Shown here one piece after another: positions 5,947 through 10,159 of a stretch of 10,159 nucleotides of DNA (its first letter is position 1; the number at the start of each line of letters is the position of its first letter). The notes under the pieces are model-generated. The model was given only the letters and a program-made list of their open reading frames with translations. It had not been told where the DNA came from and made no database searches. The position numbers were made by a program, and so were the translations under genes. The DNA comes from an uncultured Oscillospiraceae bacterium. GTDB lineage: Bacteria > Bacillota > Clostridia > Oscillospirales > Acutalibacteraceae. The stretch lies in assembly GCA_900552925.1 (NCBI GenBank), contig USBH01000041.1, positions 1-10,159 on the forward strand, read 5' to 3'.

Positions 5947-8334
5947 TTACACCTTGGTCAGACGGGCAAAATTTGCAAACAGCTTTTTGGTGCCGACTTT
6001 GTCGAAAGCGACCTCCAGCAGCGTGTCGTTCGCCATCGGCGTTGCGGATACGATCATGCCGACGCCGAAGGCCTTGTGCGCGACCGTATCGCCGACGCGG
6101 TACGTGCCGGCGGGGGCCGGTGCGACGCGCGGCTTTGCGGTGAAGCCGCCGGCTTCGGCGACGGACGAGGGCTTCGGCGTACCGAAGGGCTTGGCGCCTG
6201 CAAAGCTCGGCATCACGGTCGGCCGCACGTTGTATTCGCGCGAGCGCGTATGCGTCACGAGCGATTCCGGGATCTCCTCGGCAAAGCGGGAGAGCCGGTT
6301 GCGGTTCGTCATGCCGAAAATCATGCGCGACTCCGCGTGGAATATGTAGAGCTCCTCCTTGGCGCGCGTGATGGCGACGTAAGCGAGGCGGCGCTCCTCC
6401 TCCACCTCGGCCGGATTGTAGATGCTCGCCATGCCGGGGAAGATATTTTCCTCCATGCCCGGCAGGAAAACGACCGGGAATTCGAGGCCCTTTGCCGAAT
6501 GGATCGTCATCAGGACGACCGAATCCGCTTCGTTGTCGTAATTATCGATATCCGTGATCAGGGAGATCTCCTCGAGGAAGTCTGCCAGTGTGCCTTCCGG
6601 GTTCTCCTCCTCATAGCGGCGGATGTTCGAGGCCAGTTCGTGCACGTTGCCCTCGCGGTCCTCGGCGCTTTCCGGGTCGTCGGCCTTGAGAAAGTCGATG
6701 TAGCCGATGCGCTCGACCAGCTCGTCGTAAAGCTCGCCGATCGAAACCTCCGGGTCCTCGTTCAGCTCGATCAGCCCGCGCATCTGCGCGCTGAAGAGCT
6801 TCATTTTGTTGGCCGGGCGCGAGAGGGCCGGGTATTCGTCCGCATGCGAGATGACCTCGAAGAGCGTCTCCCCCGTCTGCTGGCCGATTTCCGCGGCGAT
6901 TTCCACGGAACGGTCGCCGATGCCGCGCTTCGGCGTATTGATGACGCGGCGCAGGCGCATCTCATCGCTCGGGTTGCTGATCACGCTGAGATAGGCGATC
7001 ATTTCGCGGATCTCGCGGCGCTCGTAGAAGCGTGTGCCGCCGATGATGCGGTGCGGAATGCCCGACTTCGCGAAGTTGCGCTCGAACATCATCGACTGCG
7101 AGTTCATCCGGTACAAAACGGCATAATCCGAGAACTTGCGCCCGGCGGCCACGCCGTCGAGGATGATCTTCCCGATGCGCTCCGCTTCGTCCATCTCGTT
7201 TTCGGCGGTGTGCAGGTGGATCTGCGCGCCGGTGCCGTTCTGCGTCCAGAGCGTTTTGCCCTTGCGCTCCGTGTTGTTTTCGATGACGGCGTTCGCCGCG
7301 TCCAGAATATTCTGGGTCGAGCGGTAGTTCTGCTCCAGCCGGATGACCTGCGCGTTCTGGAAGGTGTTTTCAAAGCTCAGGATGTTTTCGATCGTCGCGC
7401 CGCGGAACTTGTAGATGCTTTGGTCGTCGTCGCCGACCACGCAGAGATTCTGATGCTTTTCCGCAAGCAGGCGCACGAACGTGTACTGCGCGTGGTTTGT
7501 GTCCTGGTATTCGTCGACCATCAGATATTTGAAGCGATTCTGGTAGTACTCGAGCACGTCCGGGCAGGCGCGGAACAGCTCGACGGTCTTGTTGATCAGG
7601 TCGTCGAAGTCCATCGCGTCCGCGTCGCGCAGACGCTGCTGGTACAGCTTATAGGCGCGGGCGACAATTTTCAGGCGGAAATCGTCGCCCGCCGTCTTTT
7701 CGTATTCCTCCGGCGTGATGAGGGAATCTTTCGCGCGGGAGATTTCGTTCAGCACGGCCTTTGGCGGCGTGCTTTTTTCGGAGACGTTCAGCTCCTTCAG
7801 AATGTTCTTCATCAGACGGCGCTGGTCGTCCGTATCGTAGATCGTAAAGTGTGAGGAGTACCCGATGCGCTCGCCGTCCCGGCGCAGGATGCGCGCGCAG
7901 GTGGAGTGGAAAGTCGAGGCCCAGATGTCGTTGCCCTCCGCGCCGAGCATCGCGCAGAGGCGGTCCTTGAGCTCGCCCGCCGCCTTGTTTGTGAAGGTGA
8001 TCGCCATGATCTTCCACGGCAGGCAGGCCGAAACGCTCAGATGACGACGCGTCTCCTCGGGAAGCGGCGCATCGCCGTCCAGATAGGCGCGGCAGGCGGC
8101 AAGGTCCTCTGCGCACAGCGCGTCCTGAATAAACGTGCTGTTGTAGGCGTTGCCGTAGCGCAGAATATTGGCGATGCGGTTGATGAGCACCGTCGTTTTG
8201 CCGCTGCCGGCGCCGGCGAGGATGAGGAGCGGGCCGTTGACCGAAAAGACGGCCTGCCGCTGCCGTTCATTCATGCGGGAGAACTCTTTTTCAAGCACCG
8301 CGCGGCGAAGCGCGAGAATTTCAGATTTATCCAT
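5947..8334 (-). CDS. pcrA: ATP-dependent DNA helicase PcrA/UvrD
   Basis: Superfamily 1A 3'-5' helicase acting in nucleotide excision repair, clearing RecA filaments and RNA polymerase conflicts. 795 aa from the ATG at 8334. Motifs: Q motif MNERQRQAV (21-29), Walker A AGAGSGKTT (40-48), motif Ia AITFTNKAAGELKDRL (111-126), Walker B VDEYQDTN (273-280), motif III GDDDQSIYKFRGA (301-313), motif IV QNYRST (335-340), motif V VVLMTIHSAKGLEFP (606-620) and motif VI LAYVAITRAKEELYI (650-664). After a Pro/Ala-rich linker (about 700-742) comes a Tudor-like C-terminal domain (743-795, YRVGDTVAHKAFGVG), which in Bacillus and Geobacillus PcrA contacts RNA polymerase. Between Walker A and motif Ia there are about 45 extra residues (about 60-106) compared with Bacillus PcrA. 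An in-frame TTG at 8343 is an alternative start. AAAGG lies 13 nt from the ATG and 4 nt from the TTG, so the start is uncertain by three codons. Confidence 0.97.
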   Translation of the reverse strand: MDKSEILALRRAVLEKEFSRMNERQRQAVFSVNGPLLILAGAGSGKTTVLINRIANILRYGNAYNSTFIQDALCAEDLAACRAYLDGDAPLPEETRRHLSVSACLPWKIMAITFTNKAAGELKDRLCAMLGAEGNDIWASTFHSTCARILRRDGERIGYSSHFTIYDTDDQRRLMKNILKELNVSEKSTPPKAVLNEISRAKDSLITPEEYEKTAGDDFRLKIVARAYKLYQQRLRDADAMDFDDLINKTVELFRACPDVLEYYQNRFKYLMVDEYQDTNHAQYTFVRLLAEKHQNLCVVGDDDQSIYKFRGATIENILSFENTFQNAQVIRLEQNYRSTQNILDAANAVIENNTERKGKTLWTQNGTGAQIHLHTAENEMDEAERIGKIILDGVAAGRKFSDYAVLYRMNSQSMMFERNFAKSGIPHRIIGGTRFYERREIREMIAYLSVISNPSDEMRLRRVINTPKRGIGDRSVEIAAEIGQQTGETLFEVISHADEYPALSRPANKMKLFSAQMRGLIELNEDPEVSIGELYDELVERIGYIDFLKADDPESAEDREGNVHELASNIRRYEEENPEGTLADFLEEISLITDIDNYDNEADSVVLMTIHSAKGLEFPVVFLPGMEENIFPGMASIYNPAEVEEERRLAYVAITRAKEELYIFHAESRMIFGMTNRNRLSRFAEEIPESLVTHTRSREYNVRPTVMPSFAGAKPFGTPKPSSVAEAGGFTAKPRVAPAPAGTYRVGDTVAHKAFGVGMIVSATPMANDTLLEVAFDKVGTKKLFANFARLTKV

Positions 8335-8370
8335 GAAGTACAAACTGCCTTTCTGTTTCGTTCGCCTCCT

Positions 8371-8399
8371 ATTTTACAATAATCCGCGGCAAATAGCAA
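8371..8399 (-). promoter_or_regulatory. SigA-type promoter of pcrA
   Basis: On the minus strand, TTGCTA (8399-8394), a 17-bp spacer and TAAAAT (8376-8371): 4 of 6 and 5 of 6 matches with ideal spacing. The predicted start is near 8364, giving a leader of about 30 nt. An AGGAGG (minus, 8370-8365) falls at the start site, has no start codon at usable distance, and is not taken as a ribosome binding site. Confidence 0.6.
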
Positions 8400-8417
8400 T
8401 CGAACACGGAATAAATC

Positions 8418-8446
8418 TTGAAATACATTTGAAAATGACGTATACT
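8418..8446 (+). promoter_or_regulatory. SigA-type promoter of the DUF1836 gene
   Basis: TTGAAA (8418-8423), a 17-bp spacer and TATACT (8441-8446): both boxes are strong and the spacing is ideal. The predicted start near 8453 gives a leader of about 26 nt. The -35 boxes of this promoter and of the pcrA promoter are 18 bp apart, back to back. Confidence 0.75.
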
Positions 8447-8478
8447 GTTTATGAAAACGAAAAGGAGCTGTTTTGAAA

Positions 8479-9045
8479 ATGGGAAAGGAAAAAGACAACC
8501 GAAGCCTGCTGGAGTGGGCCGCAGAAGCCGAACAGCATGCGCTGCCGGCGTGGGACGCGCTGCCCTCCATCCCCCTGTATATGGATCAGGTCACGATGGT
8601 CACCGGCGAAGCGCTTGCGCTGTTTGCGTGCGGCGAAAAGCAGAGCCTGCTGACGAGCAGCATGATCAACAACTACGTCAAGAATGGGCTTGTGGAGCAC
8701 CCCGTGCATAAGAAATACGCGCGCGAGCATCTGGCAAAGCTGATCATGACCAGCTTGCTCAAGCAGGTGCTCTCGATTCAGGACATTTCCGTGCTGTTTT
8801 CGGGAGAAGAAACCGCCGCGCAGCTTTACGGGGATTTTGCCGCCGCGCAGGACAGCGCGCTGCACGAGACGGCGGCATTGCTGCAGCCCGAAGACGACGA
8901 GGAAAAACTGCGCGCGCTGGCGCTCCGTCTGGCTGCGGAGGCCAATGCCCGCCGCGCCGTTTCCGAACGGATTCTGGCGGTGCTGTCGGAGGAAAAGGCT
9001 TCCGGCGGCAAGGAAAAGAAAAATGCCGAAAAGGCGAAAAAATAA
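8479..9045 (+). CDS. DUF1836 protein, MerR-like helix-turn-helix regulator
   Basis: 188 aa. The central block IPLYMDQVTMV (31-41), LTSSMINNYVKNGLVEHP (58-75), KKYAREHLAKLIMTSLLKQVLSIQDI (78-103) is the DUF1836 signature. This family is predicted to bind DNA through a MerR-like winged helix and is common in Firmicutes, with no established target. The C-terminal half is Ala/Glu-rich helix, probably coiled, ending in a lysine-rich tail (about 172-188). AAAGGAG (8461-8467) lies 11 nt before the ATG at 8479. An in-frame TTG at 8473 has a better spacing of 5 nt, so the protein may be two residues longer. It is divergent from pcrA, and the paired promoters would allow autoregulation. That is an inference from layout. 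Confidence 0.9.
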   Translation: MGKEKDNRSLLEWAAEAEQHALPAWDALPSIPLYMDQVTMVTGEALALFACGEKQSLLTSSMINNYVKNGLVEHPVHKKYAREHLAKLIMTSLLKQVLSIQDISVLFSGEETAAQLYGDFAAAQDSALHETAALLQPEDDEEKLRALALRLAAEANARRAVSERILAVLSEEKASGGKEKKNAEKAKK

Positions 9046-9068
9046 ATACGCCCGTCCGGCATAAAGCC

Positions 9069-9097
9069 GCGCGGCCGCGCATAGGAATGATTCATTC
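9069..9097. promoter_or_regulatory. Two adjacent palindromes upstream of asnB, possible operator
   Basis: GCGCGGCCGCGC (9069-9080) is a perfect 12-bp palindrome. It is followed 4 bp later by GAATGA-T-TCATTC (9085-9097), two perfect 6-bp arms around one base. The second is AT-rich in a GC-rich setting and looks like a dimeric binding site. The first could also be the stem of a weak terminator, but no U-run follows. No clear SigA promoter is visible in 9046-9219, so asnB may depend on read-through. Confidence 0.35.
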
Positions 9098-9101
9098 TGA
9101 A

Positions 9102-9188
9102 GGGAAAGCGGACGCAGCGCGGAGACCGCATCGGACGCGGCCGTGAACCTCTGCCGACAGAGCCGCGCAGGACCTGTCCGTGCTTCCC
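9102..9188 (+). promoter_or_regulatory. Foldable asnB leader, possible cis-acting RNA
   Basis: Hand folding gives a closing helix of GGGAA (9102-9106) with TTCCC (9184-9188), GC (9108-9109) with GC (9182-9183), and GGAC (9110-9113) with GTCC (9176-9179). Inside it GCGCGG (9117-9122) pairs with CCGCGC (9163-9168). Two hairpins sit within: CCGC/GCGG (9126-9129 and 9137-9140) and CTCTG/CAGAG (9149-9153 and 9158-9162) with a 4-nt CCGA loop. It ends 17 nt before the asnB ribosome binding site. No known riboswitch class is recognised. GC-rich sequence folds easily by chance. Confidence 0.3.
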
Positions 9189-9219
9189 GGAAAAACCGAC
9201 GAACGGAAGGATGGTCTTG

Positions 9220-10109
9220 ATGTGCGGCTTTGCCGGCTTTTTTGATGCGGAAGAATCTTTGAACGAGGAAAAATACCTGTGGATGGCGCTTGTGCGCCGC
9301 ATGGCCCAGCGGATCGCGCACCGCGGCCCGGACGGCAAGGGCGCGCACGTGTCGGCGCACTGCGCGCTGGCGCATGTCCGTCTTGCCGTGATGGACCCGG
9401 AAAACGGCGCGCAGCCGATGACGTGCATGGACGGCCCCTTCAAGGTCACGATCGCCTACAACGGCGAAATCTACAATGCAGACGAGCTTCGGGCGGAGCT
9501 TTTCGGGCATGGCTACAGCTTTGAGACGGGCTGCGACACGGAGGTTGTGCTCAAGAGCTATCTGTGCTTCGGCCCTGCGTGTGTGGAAAAGCTGAACGGC
9601 ATCTTCGCCTTTGCCGTGGATGATACGCGAAACGAGCGCGTGTTCCTCTGCCGCGACCGCTTCGGCGTGAAGCCGCTGTTCTACACCTTTTCGGGCAGCC
9701 GCCTTGTGTTTGCCTCGGAAATCAAGGCGCTGTTCGAATATCCGGGCGTTCGCCCCCTGCTCGGCCGTACGGGGATCAGCGAAATCTTCGGCCTCGGGCC
9801 TGCACGCACGCCCGGCTGCGGCGTGTTCGAGAATATACGGGAGATCCTGCCGGGCCACGCCGCCGCGTTCGGCCGGGATGGCTTTTCGGAATACCCGTAT
9901 TTCAGGCTTGAGGCGCGCCCCTTTACGGACGACTACGATACTGCCGTGCAGAAGGTGCGCGCGCTGCTTGAGGACATCGTCTCGCGGCAGCTCGTTTCCG
10001 ATGTGCCCCTGTGCACCTTCCTGTCCGGTGGGCTGGATTCCAGCGCGGTCACGGCGATCGCCGCAGCGCAGTGCCGCGACCGCGGGCTTCCGCTGCACAC
10101 CTATTCCTT
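9220..10109 (+). CDS. asnB: Asparagine synthase (glutamine-hydrolysing), N-terminal 296 residues (cut by library end)
   Basis: Cytosolic enzyme making asparagine from aspartate, ATP and glutamine. The class II glutaminase domain (about 2-210) is complete: catalytic Cys2 in MCGFAGFFD, RGPDGKG (35-41), AYNGEIYN (79-86), the CDTEVV loop (105-110), GIFAFAVDD (127-135) and RDRFGVKPLFY (145-155). The synthetase domain begins after about 220 and carries the ATP pyrophosphatase loop FLSGGLDSSAVTAI (267-280). The gene is then interrupted by the adapter after residue 296, so roughly half of it is present. The start was fixed by the need for Cys at position 2. An in-frame ATG three codons earlier (9211) would bury the nucleophile. 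GGAAGG (9205-9210) is 9 nt upstream. The open frame beyond 10109 is adapter, not protein. Confidence 0.96.
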
Positions 10110-10159
10110 CTGTCTCTTATACACATCTGACGCTGCCGACGAATTAGACGGTGTAGATC
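10110..10159 (+). other. Nextera library adapter (read-1 transposase adapter complement, i5 index, P5 end)
   Basis: This is not genomic. 10110-10128 is the reverse complement of the 19-bp Tn5 mosaic end, 10129-10142 completes the read-1 adapter, 10143-10150 (ATTAGACG) is an 8-base index (from memory the complement of Nextera XT S510), and 10151-10159 matches the start of the P5 complement. Confidence 0.98.

Noticed and set aside
4637..7854. Long plus-strand open frames (570 and 592 codons) opposite the acetyltransferase gene and pcrA
   Set aside because: They are shadows of well-identified minus-strand genes, with Val/Arg/Ala/Asp-rich translations and no family resemblance.
8400..8414. LexA-type SOS box upstream of pcrA (CGAAC at 8401)
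   Set aside because: Only one half-site is present. The matching GTTCG half is missing at the required distance.
9121..9131. Possible T-box core (ACCGC) in the asnB leader
   Set aside because: Only ACCGC matches. The flanking T-box consensus bases differ, and there is no Stem I or terminator pair.
9087..9146. 19-codon reading frame (MIHSEGKADAARR...) before asnB as a leader peptide
   Set aside because: It has no spaced ribosome binding site and no Asn codons, so attenuation by this peptide is not supported.
8449..10098. 549-codon open frame on the minus strand across the DUF1836 gene and asnB
   Set aside because: It is antisense to two recognisable families, its translation is Arg/Ala/His-rich low-complexity sequence, and it has no ribosome binding site. 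It is a product of high GC at third positions.
10110..10159. Continuation of the asnB open frame to the window end
   Set aside because: The bases are library adapter. The reading frame stays open only by chance.

Overview
This window is one 10.06-kb piece of a GC-rich Clostridia chromosome. The best guess is a gut member of the Ruminococcaceae/Oscillospirales. That guess rests on the protein sequences, the Gram-positive ribosome binding sites, a DUF1836 regulator, a clostridial-type Cys-rich protein, and the neighbourhood of mltG and a U32 protein. The genomic insert is flanked on both sides by complete Nextera/Tn5 library adapters (1-47 and 10110-10159). The first and last genes are therefore cut by the library ends, not by biology. 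I saw no tRNA, rRNA, CRISPR array, insertion sequence, phage gene or plasmid gene.

Layout. (1) 48-3547, minus strand: a compact operon reading tmk (dTMP kinase), a DJ-1/PfpI protein, 5-formyltetrahydrofolate cyclo-ligase, mltG (endolytic murein transglycosylase), and, after a 127-bp gap with a hairpin, the 5' part of a U32 peptidase-family gene. The first four genes overlap by 1 to 4 bp, and a good SigA-type promoter precedes tmk. (2) 3721-4533, plus strand: a 270-aa protein with 20 cysteines and no assigned function, divergent from tmk and followed by an intrinsic terminator. (3) 4607-8334, minus strand: pcrA (UvrD-type helicase) followed by an Eis-like GNAT acetyltransferase. (4) 8479-10109, plus strand: a DUF1836 MerR-like regulator and the first half of asnB (glutamine-hydrolysing asparagine synthetase).

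How the genes fit together. The tmk operon mixes DNA-precursor synthesis, folate salvage, thiol/carbonyl-stress-type chemistry and cell-wall elongation, which is a typical growth-linked housekeeping group. pcrA and the DUF1836 gene are fired divergently from back-to-back SigA-type promoters. asnB has no promoter of its own that I can see and may be reached by read-through from the DUF1836 promoter. Its 174-bp leader contains palindromes and a foldable stretch.

I found no clearly new multi-gene system. The points most worth a second look are the Cys-rich protein, the foldable asnB leader, a 28-bp dyad centred between the tmk and Cys-rich gene promoters, a hairpin arm shared by two distant intergenic sites, and an insertion near the start of PcrA.
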